Source: Vibrio sp. 16
GTDB lineage: Bacteria; Pseudomonadota; Gammaproteobacteria; Enterobacterales; Vibrionaceae
Direction of reading: 5' to 3'
DNA: 64,000 nucleotides
Assembly (NCBI RefSeq): GCF_963681195.1
Contig: NZ_OY808997.1
Coordinates: 1,054,001 to 1,118,000 of the forward strand
The notes beneath the pieces are model-generated. The model saw only the letters and a program-made list of their open reading frames with translations, ran no database searches and was not told the origin of the DNA. The stretch's first letter is position 1, and each line of letters begins with the position of its first letter. Below are positions 27,709 through 37,300 of the stretch, piece after piece. Both the position numbers and the translations under genes were made by a program.

Positions 27709-28271
27709 TGAAAGCACTACATCTATTAGCTTGCTTAACGTTCGCAACAACTTCGGCTTGGGCTCAAACTTGTATCACCAACCAGCCACTGTCACAAGAT
27801 GAGGGGCAGTTGGTCGACCTTGAAAACGGTACTATCCTTGATGTAAAAACCAACTTGCTTTGGCAAAAATGTACGTTGGGGCAAACCTACTTGCCTGACA
27901 GCAACAGTTGTACTAACGATGGTGCAACCCACTTTGGGACATGGCAGGAGGCTCTCAAAGCAACGGAAGACCCAGCTATTACGACTGTAGAAGGAGTCCC
28001 TGGTTTTCGTTTACCGAATATCAAAGAGCTCACCTCTATCGTGAACTATCAGTGCGTATTTCCAGCCATTGATACGACATTTTTCCCAGCAACGGAAAAT
28101 GAGCCTTATTGGACCAACACTCCAGATGCTCCGAGAACTGTGAATGGGATTTCTAATACTGAGATAAACGCTGATATCAAAGGTTTAGTGATCGACTTTA
28201 ATAATGGAGAAGAATTTATTAACGGAGAAAACGATAGAATTCTTATTCGTTTGGTTAAAGATTATCAGTAG
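27708..28271 (+). CDS. Exported Lcl/DUF1566-domain protein
   Basis: A 187-residue secreted protein with a signal peptide (about residues 1-19, ...TSAWA). Nearly all the rest is one DUF1566/Lcl domain, with GTILDVKTNLLWQKCTLGQ at the start, FRLPNIKELTSIVNY in the middle and PYWTNT towards the end. The start codon overlaps the stop of the preceding lipoprotein gene, so the proteins are made together and may act as a pair at the cell surface. Four or more cysteines suggest disulfides. The function is unproven. Confidence 0.75.
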   Translation: MKALHLLACLTFATTSAWAQTCITNQPLSQDEGQLVDLENGTILDVKTNLLWQKCTLGQTYLPDSNSCTNDGATHFGTWQEALKATEDPAITTVEGVPGFRLPNIKELTSIVNYQCVFPAIDTTFFPATENEPYWTNTPDAPRTVNGISNTEINADIKGLVIDFNNGEEFINGENDRILIRLVKDYQ

Positions 28272-28282
28272 TTCAGAAAGGC

Positions 28283-28313
28283 AAAAAAAGAGCAGCGACA
28301 AGCTGCTCTTTTT
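28283..28313. terminator. Bidirectional terminator
   Basis: The stem AAAGAGCAGC / GCTGCTCTTT has an A run on its left and T run on its right, so it can serve both the Lcl pair and the convergent nspC. Confidence 0.88.
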
Positions 28314-28332
28314 ACATCTCACCAATCAATTC

Positions 28333-29472
28333 TCACGCTACACTCCACTGAGAGAGAGAGCGTTTAAAGTCTGAGTAATCAAATTCGTTCAGCTTTTGAA
28401 TATCACCGTTGGAACGTTCACAGTATACCGAAGGCATACGCAGACCGTTGAACCAATTCAGTTTCACCATGGTGTAACCGGCACTGTCCAAAATGTGCAA
28501 GCGCTGGCCAATTTCTAGTGGCTGCTCGAAGTTCGCAACACAGAACTGGTCACCAGCCAGACAAGAACACGAACCAATCACGTATTCATGATCACCGTTT
28601 TCAGATGCTTCCAAGATTGACGCAGGCTCGTTGTAAATCAAGGTATCTAGTCGGTGCGCTTCCGTTGCCGAATCCACAATCGCAGTCTTCTTCACGTTTT
28701 CTACGATATCGACCACAGTCACCACAAGGTCCGTGGTTTTGGTGATGATTGCCTCACCCGGCTCTAGATACATTTGCACGCCGTGCTTTTCAGAAAAGGC
28801 TTTCAGCGCTAGGCCTAATTTCTCGATGTCATAGCCTGGCCATGTGAAGAACACACCACCGCCCATGCTCACCCAATCAAGCTTATCGAGATATTCGCCA
28901 AATTGCTCGGAGATCGAATCTAGCAAGCCGATGAACGCATCCACGTCTTTGTTCTCACAGTTCATGTGGAACATCACACCATCAATGCCATCGAAAATTT
29001 CCGGCTTGATGTGGTCAGCTTGTACGCCTAGACGAGAAAACTGACGTGCAGGGTTCGCTAAGTCTTGACCTGCGTAGCTCACACCTGGATTCAGACGAAG
29101 TCCAATCGACGCTTTACCTTCAACGATATGGCGGTAAGCCGCTAACTGTGACTGCGAGTTGAAAATCATCTTGTCACAGATATCCGCGACTTCGCGTACA
29201 TCATCTTCGCTGTAACCCACGCTGTATGCATGTGTTTCACCACCAAACGTTTCGTAGCCAAGTTTCACTTCAAACGGACCAGAGCTAGTTGTGCCGTCTA
29301 GGTAAGGCTTGATGATGTCAAATACACCCCATGTTGAGAAGCACTTCAGCGCCAACACTAGCTTCACGCCCGAAATCTCTTTCAACTGTTTCGCTTTCTC
29401 AAGGTTCTCAATCAACTTATCTTCGTTGATCATGAAGTACGGGGTTTTAAGTTCTTCTTTCTGAAATGTCAT
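28333..29472 (-). CDS. nspC: Carboxynorspermidine decarboxylase
   Basis: A PLP-dependent decarboxylase of 379 residues in the alanine racemase fold (fold III), producing norspermidine from carboxynorspermidine in the cytoplasm. [11 protein letters not shown] near the N-terminus holds the Schiff-base lysine, and [11 protein letters not shown] carries the active-site cysteine of the C-terminal domain. It is the last gene of the norspermidine operon. NspC is needed for normal biofilm formation in V. cholerae. Confidence 0.95.
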   Translation of the reverse strand: MTFQKEELKTPYFMINEDKLIENLEKAKQLKEISGVKLVLALKCFSTWGVFDIIKPYLDGTTSSGPFEVKLGYETFGGETHAYSVGYSEDDVREVADICDKMIFNSQSQLAAYRHIVEGKASIGLRLNPGVSYAGQDLANPARQFSRLGVQADHIKPEIFDGIDGVMFHMNCENKDVDAFIGLLDSISEQFGEYLDKLDWVSMGGGVFFTWPGYDIEKLGLALKAFSEKHGVQMYLEPGEAIITKTTDLVVTVVDIVENVKKTAIVDSATEAHRLDTLIYNEPASILEASENGDHEYVIGSCSCLAGDQFCVANFEQPLEIGQRLHILDSAGYTMVKLNWFNGLRMPSVYCERSNGDIQKLNEFDYSDFKRSLSQWSVA

Positions 29473-29522
29473 TTTATGTACTCAAACAGTCTCTAGAGAT
29501 GAAAAAGGATAAATAAAAGGTT

Positions 29523-29589
29523 GGTGTCATTTACTTTGATTTTGTCCTGTCTGAACGAAGTGAGTTACAAAACCAAAGTAAATGATACC
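29523..29589 (-). repeat. 67-nt hairpin within the norspermidine operon
   Basis: The 23-nt arms at 29523-29545 and 29567-29589 are reverse complements except at two positions (one G-U and one A-C on the transcribed strand), around a 21-nt loop. It occupies the middle of the 191-bp gap between the dehydrogenase and nspC genes. It lacks a T tract, so it may be an RNA-stability or processing element, or a copy of a dispersed intergenic repeat. Confidence 0.75.
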
Positions 29590-29663
29590 TTTCCGTAAAG
29601 GCACTAGTCAGTAAAGAGGGAACAATCCATGTCCCCTTCAATCAACGATTAAACGTTCAATGC

Positions 29664-30917
29664 TTATTTATTAAGCTCGTGAATTATTGGTAGACCTTGA
29701 CCCGCTTCCAACTCCTGAACGTGCCAATCTAGACCGATACTTGGCATTGTCTCTAGGAACGGATCTGGATCTAGCTGTTCCATGTTGAACACGCCTTTAT
29801 CCGCCCACTTACCACGGAAGAATTGCAGCGCAGCAGTAATGGCAGGAACACCTGTTGTGTAAGAGATCGCTTGGTGCTCAACGTCTTGATACGCTACTTC
29901 ATGGTCTGCGTTGTTGTAGATAAACACACTACGCTCTTTACCGTCTTTCTTACCTTGAACCCAAGTACCGATACACGTTAGACCTGTGTAGCCTGGCGCT
30001 AGTGATGTTGGATCTGGTAATAGTGCCTTCAACACGTGTAGAGGCTGTACAACAGTGCCATCGTGCAGCGTGAGTGGATCTGGGCTCAATAGGCCGATAT
30101 CACGCATTACATTGAAGTAGTTTAGGTAACGGTCACCGAAACCCATCCAGAATTCAATGCGTTTTGCAGGGATGAATTCTTTCATTGAACGAACTTCATC
30201 GTGCGCCATTGAGTACACTTTGTGTGAACCACAGTTCGGGAAATCAAACTCTAGCATACGAGAGTGACAAGGCACTTGCTTCCACTCACCGTTTTCCCAG
30301 TAGAACGAGTCACCCTGGATCTCAAGCATGTTCGTTTCTGGGTCAAAGTTGGTTGCGAACTTCTTGCCGTGATCGCCTGCGTTTACGTCCATAACGTCGA
30401 TCGTATCGATTTCATCAAACAGATGCTTCACAGCGTACGCCGCGAATACCGACACTACACCTGGATCGAAACCCGCACCTAGAATACCTGTGATGCCCGC
30501 TTCTTCGAACTTTTCACGGTAACCCCACTGCCAGTCGTAAGCCTCTGGCACTTGCTGACCTTCAGAACAGAGATCAACGGCTACTGATGTATCTAGGTAT
30601 GAAACTTTCGCTTGGTAACACGCTTCCATAATGGTCATGTTAACCCAAGGAGGACCTGCGTTAATCACAAGATCTGGCTTCACTTCGTTAATAAGAGCAA
30701 CGAGTGCATCGACGTCATCAGCATTCACTGCGCGTGCTTCGAGTTTCTTAGATGCATCTTTGAGGTTATTTTTCTTCTGAATCGATTCGATGATTTTTTC
30801 ACACTTACCAACCGTGCGAGACGCAATAGTAATATCTCCTAAAACGTCGTTGTTTTGTGCCGCTTTGTGTGCAACAACCCAACCAACACCACCTGCACCA
30901 ATCTGTAGAATAGCCAT
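29664..30917 (-). CDS. Carboxynorspermidine dehydrogenase (synthase)
   Basis: A saccharopine-dehydrogenase-family enzyme of 417 residues, often labelled Lys1-like. It condenses diaminopropane with aspartate semialdehyde and reduces the product with NADPH to carboxynorspermidine. The N-terminal Rossmann motif is IGAGGVGWVVAHKAA. ILGAGFDPGVVSVF is the family's second-domain signature. Its position between Dat-Ddc and nspC, with 18 bp to the upstream gene, supports this over lysine metabolism. Confidence 0.93.
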   Translation of the reverse strand: MAILQIGAGGVGWVVAHKAAQNNDVLGDITIASRTVGKCEKIIESIQKKNNLKDASKKLEARAVNADDVDALVALINEVKPDLVINAGPPWVNMTIMEACYQAKVSYLDTSVAVDLCSEGQQVPEAYDWQWGYREKFEEAGITGILGAGFDPGVVSVFAAYAVKHLFDEIDTIDVMDVNAGDHGKKFATNFDPETNMLEIQGDSFYWENGEWKQVPCHSRMLEFDFPNCGSHKVYSMAHDEVRSMKEFIPAKRIEFWMGFGDRYLNYFNVMRDIGLLSPDPLTLHDGTVVQPLHVLKALLPDPTSLAPGYTGLTCIGTWVQGKKDGKERSVFIYNNADHEVAYQDVEHQAISYTTGVPAITAALQFFRGKWADKGVFNMEQLDPDPFLETMPSIGLDWHVQELEAGQGLPIIHELNK

Positions 30918-30935
30918 AGTTTTCCGTTACCTTTA

Positions 30936-33827
30936 TTAAGCTAGCTCAGCCGCTAGCGTGTTAATTTTCAAAAGCAAAGATTCAAAATCCGCTGTCGTCA
31001 AACAAGGGTTTAAAATCGTAAATTTAAGTGCGGTTTTACCATCAACGATGGTTTCACCGAGAACTGCAATACCGCGAGTCAACGCTTCAAGGCGCAACGC
31101 TTTGTTCAGTTCATCAAGATCAGCACACACATTGGTTGCGCGGAAAAGAACCGTTGAAAGTGCTGGTTCAGCCAGAAGCTCGAACTGACCATGTGCACGA
31201 ACCATCTCAGCAACGTCTTTCGTTTGTGCCAACAAGTGATCGTACATATCACCAAGCGCTTTAGGACCGACGTTTTGCATCGTCATAAAGACTTTCAATG
31301 CGTCAAATCGCTTCGTCGTTGCGATAGATTTGTCCACCAAGTTTGGTAGCTCATCGTGTTCGCGGTTTAGGTAGTCAGCATGGTGAAGCAAGAACTTAAA
31401 GTTCGACTTGTCGTTCACCAGCAACGCGCCACAACTGATTGTTTGGTAAAACAATTTGTGGAAGTCGACACTGATCGAGTGTGCACGCTCTACACCTTTC
31501 AGGCGAGATTTGTGACTGCTAAGAATCAGAGCACCACCATAAGCGCCGTCAACATGCATCCACATCTCATGTTTCGCTGCCATATCAGCAATGAAATCAA
31601 GTTCGTCAATCGCACCGTGATCGGTCGTCCCCGCCGTGCCAACAATCGCGAATGGAATCAAGCCTTCTGCTTTTGCCTGAGTTAGAACTTGATCTAATTG
31701 GCTTACGTCCATTGTGCCGTCAGCGTTCGCATCGACGGTCATCACGGCTTTCTCACCTAGCCCCATCCAAGATGCTGACTTTTGAACCGTGAAGTGTGAT
31801 TTCTTAGAGCACACAATGCGCAGTTTGTCTGCGTAATCCGGAAGACCCAACTTCTGAATAGAGTGACCGCTTAGCTTGTCAGCAATCCAATCACGAGCCA
31901 GCATTAAGCCCATTTGGTTGCTTTGTGTGCCGCCGCTAGTGAAGATGCCGTCCGACTTTTCACCAAGTTCGTACTTGTCACACAACCAGTTTATGACTTT
32001 CTGCTCAACGTAAGTCGCAGACGACGCTTGATCCCATGAATCCATTGATTGGTTCAATGCTGCAATCATGGCTTCTGCCGCGACTGCTGGCATAAGAGGC
32101 GGTGTATGTAGGTGAGCAATGCAATCTGGGTGCTGAGTGAAAATCGCATTCTTCGCAACGAGCTCTGCTGCTTCATCAATTACAGATTTTAGCGATGCGT
32201 TTTTGTTGTCCAGATCAACTGCGTTAATTGCCGCTTCGAGCAGTTTTGGATCCATACCAGAGTATGGCGCGTCCACCTGCTCGAATACTGACTTCATCGC
32301 AGCTGTGGTGTGATTCATTACTGAGGCAAACTCAGTACCGCCTAGTTCACCAGTTTGAATGAAGTGCTTCTTCCACTCTTCTTGTGGGTCCGCTTCAACG
32401 TGGCTACCGCCTGCTGCGATGATCGCATCTTCTAGTACACGTAGTGCAAAGTCGATTTGCTCGAAAGAGATAATCAGTGGTGGAAGGAAACGAATCACCG
32501 AACCGTCGCGGCCGCCCTTCTCAACCATTAAGCCACGCTCAAGCGCCGCACGTTGAATCGCAAGTGTCAATTGACCATCTGACAAAGGCTCGCCAAACTT
32601 GTTTAGCTCGCCACTTGGATGTTTAATCTCAACGCCAAGCATCAAACCTTTGCCGCGAACATCTGCAATACAGTTGACGCGCTTTTTAATGCTCTCAAGA
32701 CCAAAACGAAGGTACTGACCAGCAACGTTAGCGTGCTCGACAAGGTTATCACGCTGGATGATTTCGAGCGCTTTCGCACCCGACACCATTGCCAATTGGT
32801 TACCACGGAATGTACCGGTGTGCTCACCTGGTTTCCATGTGTCGTGTTGTTTGTTGATCACCAATAGCGACATTGGTAAACCACCACCAATCGCTTTAGA
32901 CAAACACAAAACATCCGGAACAATACCTGCTTCCTCAAACGCGAAGTTGTAGCCAGATTTACCTACACCACACTGAATTTCATCAAAAATTAGTAGGATG
33001 CCGTGCTCGTCACAGATACGACGCAACTCACGTAGCCAAAATGCAGGTGCTGGAATAACACCACCTTCACCTTGCACAGGCTCTACAACGATCGCCGCAG
33101 GCTTCATGATCCCTGCTTCATCATCGTTCAAAAGACGTTCAATATAACGAATACCCGCTTTCGCGCCTTCATCGCCACCTAGACCAAAAGGACAACGCAG
33201 ATCGTAAGGGAATGGCATAAAGTGGACGTCTGACATCAAGCCAGTGCGACGAGCTTTGGTGCCCAAGTTACCCATCATACCCATGGTGCCGTTTGTCATA
33301 CCGTGGTAAGCACCGCGGAAAGCGAACATGGTGTTACGACCAGTTGTCTGCTTTGCCAGTTTGATTGCCGCTTCAACCGCATCCGCGCCAGAAGGACCAC
33401 AGAACTGGATCACACAGTTGTCGCTCAACTCTTGAGGAAGGAAGCCTTTAACAGACTTAATAAAATGCGTTTTCGCTGAGGTCGCGATATCGAGAGTCTG
33501 GTATGGCAAACCTGAATCCAATTGTTCTTTGAGCGCTTGGTTGATCTCTGGATGGTTGTACCCAAGAGCCAATGTACCGGCGCCCGCAAGGCAATCTAGG
33601 AAGATTTGACCACGCGTATCTTCGACTAAACAGCCATACGCTTGTTTAATCGCAATCGGTAAACGACGTGGGTATGAACGAACTTCAGATTCGTGTTGTT
33701 CTTGGTCGAGTAACACCTCATCAGGCGTTAAATCATAAAGACCTTCCACAGTTGGAATCTGACGAGAAAATGGTGTTGCGATCCCAGCGTCTAGGGCTGG
33801 CGTATCGACTTCAAAGGCTGTGCTCAT
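30936..33827 (-). CDS. Fused 2,4-diaminobutyrate aminotransferase / decarboxylase
   Basis: A bifunctional PLP enzyme of 963 residues, the first steps of norspermidine synthesis. Residues about 30-475 are a class III aminotransferase (Dat): LFDEIQCGVGKSG-type segment and the PLP lysine Lys311 in CLSKAIGGG. Residues about 500-960 are a group II decarboxylase (Ddc) with DGAYGG and the PLP lysine in DFHKLFYQ. Together they turn aspartate semialdehyde into diaminobutyrate and then 1,3-diaminopropane. The fusion is typical of Vibrio. It starts the three-gene operon behind a long leader. Confidence 0.95.
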   Translation of the reverse strand: MSTAFEVDTPALDAGIATPFSRQIPTVEGLYDLTPDEVLLDQEQHESEVRSYPRRLPIAIKQAYGCLVEDTRGQIFLDCLAGAGTLALGYNHPEINQALKEQLDSGLPYQTLDIATSAKTHFIKSVKGFLPQELSDNCVIQFCGPSGADAVEAAIKLAKQTTGRNTMFAFRGAYHGMTNGTMGMMGNLGTKARRTGLMSDVHFMPFPYDLRCPFGLGGDEGAKAGIRYIERLLNDDEAGIMKPAAIVVEPVQGEGGVIPAPAFWLRELRRICDEHGILLIFDEIQCGVGKSGYNFAFEEAGIVPDVLCLSKAIGGGLPMSLLVINKQHDTWKPGEHTGTFRGNQLAMVSGAKALEIIQRDNLVEHANVAGQYLRFGLESIKKRVNCIADVRGKGLMLGVEIKHPSGELNKFGEPLSDGQLTLAIQRAALERGLMVEKGGRDGSVIRFLPPLIISFEQIDFALRVLEDAIIAAGGSHVEADPQEEWKKHFIQTGELGGTEFASVMNHTTAAMKSVFEQVDAPYSGMDPKLLEAAINAVDLDNKNASLKSVIDEAAELVAKNAIFTQHPDCIAHLHTPPLMPAVAAEAMIAALNQSMDSWDQASSATYVEQKVINWLCDKYELGEKSDGIFTSGGTQSNQMGLMLARDWIADKLSGHSIQKLGLPDYADKLRIVCSKKSHFTVQKSASWMGLGEKAVMTVDANADGTMDVSQLDQVLTQAKAEGLIPFAIVGTAGTTDHGAIDELDFIADMAAKHEMWMHVDGAYGGALILSSHKSRLKGVERAHSISVDFHKLFYQTISCGALLVNDKSNFKFLLHHADYLNREHDELPNLVDKSIATTKRFDALKVFMTMQNVGPKALGDMYDHLLAQTKDVAEMVRAHGQFELLAEPALSTVLFRATNVCADLDELNKALRLEALTRGIAVLGETIVDGKTALKFTILNPCLTTADFESLLLKINTLAAELA

Positions 33828-34221
33828 GATTTAATCCCATGAAATGTAAATGAACACTCGCAATTTCACGCAATGGGTGAACGCAAGGTACAGTCAGCCG
33901 CCCCAATGAAGTAAATCGGGTACGACAAATCACTCCGCATAACAAGACGCGGATTACATGTAAGAAATTAGATCAAGGTTCAGTAATGCAACTGTCTTGC
34001 AGAACAGGGCATTGAGGGAGAACGAAGCTGATTATTGTGTGTTTGTTAAGTGAGTTCAATGTTGGGTTTCCCATTCACATGCCGCATCCACGACATTAGT
34101 ATCCCGTCTATCGGTAAAAGAACTTACCGATACCTACCCTACGCGATGCTCACTCAGCCCGAATGAACACCTCGCGTATCCCCCAGAATGTCTTTACTAG
34201 ACTCTCGTCCGAGATTGCGCG
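33828..34221 (-). ncRNA. Candidate structured 5' leader of the norspermidine operon
   Basis: About 390 bp separate the best promoter from the dat-ddc start. The leader holds a 9-bp perfect stem (34109-34132, TATCGGTAA / TTACCGATA), another short GC stem (33934-33953) and a 16-codon ORF at 34046-34096. No gene of useful size is present. I do not recognise a known riboswitch class. A regulatory leader responding to polyamine or amino-acid level is a guess. Confidence 0.35.
34109..34132. repeat. 9-bp inverted repeat in the leader
   Basis: TATCGGTAA and TTACCGATA flank AAGAAC exactly. It could be an RNA hairpin or a protein-binding dyad. Confidence 0.6.
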
Positions 34222-34228
34222 CGAAAGT

Positions 34229-34256
34229 ATCATAAAATAAAATCTTCTGGCAACAA
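34229..34256 (-). promoter_or_regulatory. Predicted promoter of the norspermidine operon
   Basis: On the minus strand, TTGTTG (34251-34256) and TATGAT (34229-34234) are separated by 16 bp, giving a start near 34221. A start closer to the gene cannot be excluded. Confidence 0.45.
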
Positions 34257-34294
34257 TTTTTCACTTTTGAATGTTAAATTATTTATTCATCTAT

Positions 34295-34327
34295 CAAAAA
34301 GAGGCGAGTGTCTTAACTCGCCTCTCT
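34295..34327 (-). terminator. Terminator of the adhesin gene
   Basis: On the minus strand a perfect 9-bp stem (GAGGCGAGT / ACTCGCCTC) is followed by five T residues, 30 bp past the adhesin stop. Confidence 0.88.
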
Positions 34328-34357
34328 ATCTTTAGCTAAAAACACTCTCGAGCGCAC

Positions 34358-37300
34358 TTACGCCGCGTCAGTTTTTAGAACTTGAGTGAGCATTTCCAGC
34401 TCATCCGTTATCGCATTGCTTGCGATAAGGCCCGCATCGGCAAAGCTGTCATAGACACCTTCCAAAACGATGGTCTGCTCTCGGCCTTCGTCACTCACGG
34501 TAAAGACTACATCGTCTTCACTGAGACTCACGTCTATTTGATTAACCAAATCGGCGACTTCAACGTTATCATCGTCTTGCAGTATTTCACGCAAGTCGAT
34601 TAAATCACTGCCTAGTTTGAAGTTATCAATCACATCGGTACCATTGTCCAGCGTGGTATCAAGCCAAGTAAACACGTTGCTATTGTCGTCACCAAGCATC
34701 ATTTGATTGCCTAGCTGCGCGGTTAAGTCCTCCCCTAACTCGGCAGATAGCACCGTGTATTCCGGAGAATCAGACACATCGATGGTAACGGTCGCTTCAT
34801 TGCTTATTGCCAGATCAGAGTCGACAGCAACGTAATCGAACGACACATCTTCCGTGATGTCTTGGTTGCCGGATAAGTATCTAAACTCCCAGTTACTCCC
34901 TGTTGAACTGAGCTCCATTTTCGTGATTGGATTGTCAGGAGATGAATAGCTAAACTCATAAAGAATTTTGTCGTTTCCAACCTCCCCTTCATCTTTTTGA
35001 TACTGCTCCACAGCCGTCGTGCCATCTGCAAAGGTGTATGTGACCTCAACATAGACGTTGCTATTTGTGTTAAAACCCGCGCCCATTCCATCTAGGCCAA
35101 ATGTCAACACATCCAATGGGTTATCGCTTAAATCAACAATTAACGTCTCCTGCGCGTTGAGCCCGTTGCCATCAGTATCGCCAATCCCCCATCCAACGTG
35201 AGCAGGGCCGCCAGTGTACTGTTTGAGTGGTTTGTCATTGTTATCAGTAATACTGATGCCAATTGTGTTGCCGTTGTCCAGCGTGATGAGTCGCTCGGTA
35301 TCGCTGACATACTCACCCCAGTTGTAGAATCCATCTTCATCCAAAACAATATTGTCCGGATCACCAGAGTAACCTATTTCAAAGGCCTCCCCTGGTCCTG
35401 GAACATAGCTGATGTTATCAGGATCAAACAATTTGCTAGAGTCAATCTCGGCACCGATCACATGCAGATCCGCTTCGGTAATGACGCGAGTGTCACCAAA
35501 ATCATCGGTGTACAGCAACGTCCCATATTCTGGTAAGGAAGTCAGCATGACGTTGAGTTGTACATCGTTGAAATCGTCGTCTTCATCTGATATATGGTCA
35601 AATTCCTCAACATCAGAGTCAAACACAATCGGTATCACTATGGCTTCTCCGGCATCAACCTCAAAGTCCTCTGCCACCGGCAACTCGTTGACATTCAACT
35701 CGGTAAGAACCACATCAATATTGGTCGACTTCTGAATACCGAATCCATCCACTTCTGTGGCAGTTACCACTAATGTATGCGCATTGGCCAATGCCTCGAA
35801 GTTGTTTGTAAACGCAAGCACACCAGCAACCGTTAAGGAAATTGATCCACTTGAAGAGTCAATCGCGAACAATGGCTCATTAGCATCATTGGTCACATTG
35901 GTGGTGATACTATAGGTGACGTCTTCGCCATCAGCATCGGTTGCAGATACGGTTCCGATAACATGTTCGTCGTTGTTGTTTTCATAGTAGGAGAATGAAT
36001 ATTGATCACCATCATTCGCATCAAACACCGGAGAATTGTCATCAATATTGAGTTCTTCAAGCGTGACTTGAACGTCAGTAGATTTAATTGGACCAAGTCC
36101 ATCAACTTCCGTAGCGGTCACGACAAGGCTGTGAGTATTATCCGCAAGTTCAAAATCATTGGTAAAAGCAATCACACCAGCGACCGTCAAACTAATTTGA
36201 CCACTGCTGGTATCAATTTCAAACAATGGCTCGTCTGCATCATTGACCACATTTTCTTTAATGCTGTATACAATCTCCTCGCCATCAACGTCTGCCGCTG
36301 AGACGGTGCCGATAACATAGTCATCGCTAGAGTTTTCATCATAACTAAAGTAGTACTCGCCCTCTTGGTTGGTGTCATTGAAGGTAGGGTCGTTGTCATC
36401 TAGGTTCAGCTCGCTGAGCTCAACGTTGATGTTGGTGGCTTTCACGTCACCTAAGCCTTCGTCTTCGGTGGCGGTGACGACAATGTTGTGCACGTTCGAT
36501 GCAAGCTCAAAGTCGTTGGTAAAGGCGGCGACTCCGGCTGCGGTTAAGCTGATTTCACCGGAGTTGGCGTCGATTTCAAACAGCGGCTCATCGACGTCGT
36601 TGGTGACATTGGTGGTGATGCTGTAGGTGACGTTTTCACCGTCGCCATCCACCGCTACTAAGGTGCCAATTACATCGCTATCGAGTGAGTTCTCGTTGTA
36701 CTCGAACGCGTAGTCCTCGACGGGATTGTCATCGTCATCGACAAAAATAGGACTGTCTTCATCCAGGTTCAGCTCACTGAGCTCAATATTGATGTTGGTG
36801 GATTTCACGTCGCCTAAGCCTTCGTCTTCGGTGGCGGTCACGACAATGTTGTGCACGTTTGACGCAAGCTCAAAATCGTTGGTAAAGGCAGCGACTCCGG
36901 AGGCGGTTAAACTGATCTCACCGGAGTTGGCGTCGATTTCAAACAGCGGCTCATCGGCGTCGTTAGTCACATTGGTAGTAATGCTGTAGGTGACATTTTC
37001 ACCGTCGCCATCCACCGCCGCTACCGTACCAATCACATCGCTATCAAGCGAGTTTTCGTTGTACTCAAACGCGTAGTCCTCCACCGGGTTGTCGTCATCA
37101 TCGACAAAGATCGGGCTGTCTTCATCAAGATTCAGCTCACTGAGCTCAACGTTGATGTTGGTGGATTTCACTTCACCCAAGCCTTCGTCTTCCGTGGCGG
37201 TCACGACAATGTTGTGCACGTTTGACGCAAGCTCAAAGTCATTGGTAAAGGCAGCGACTCCGGCTACGGTTAAGCTGAGCTCACCGGAGTTGGCATCGAT

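Noticed and set aside
33992..34007. CTGTCTTGCAGAACAG, fitting CTGT-N8-ACAG, in the norspermidine leader
   Set aside because: The spacer is not AT-rich and about one such pattern is expected by chance in 64 kb; it also lies within the leader, away from the predicted promoter.
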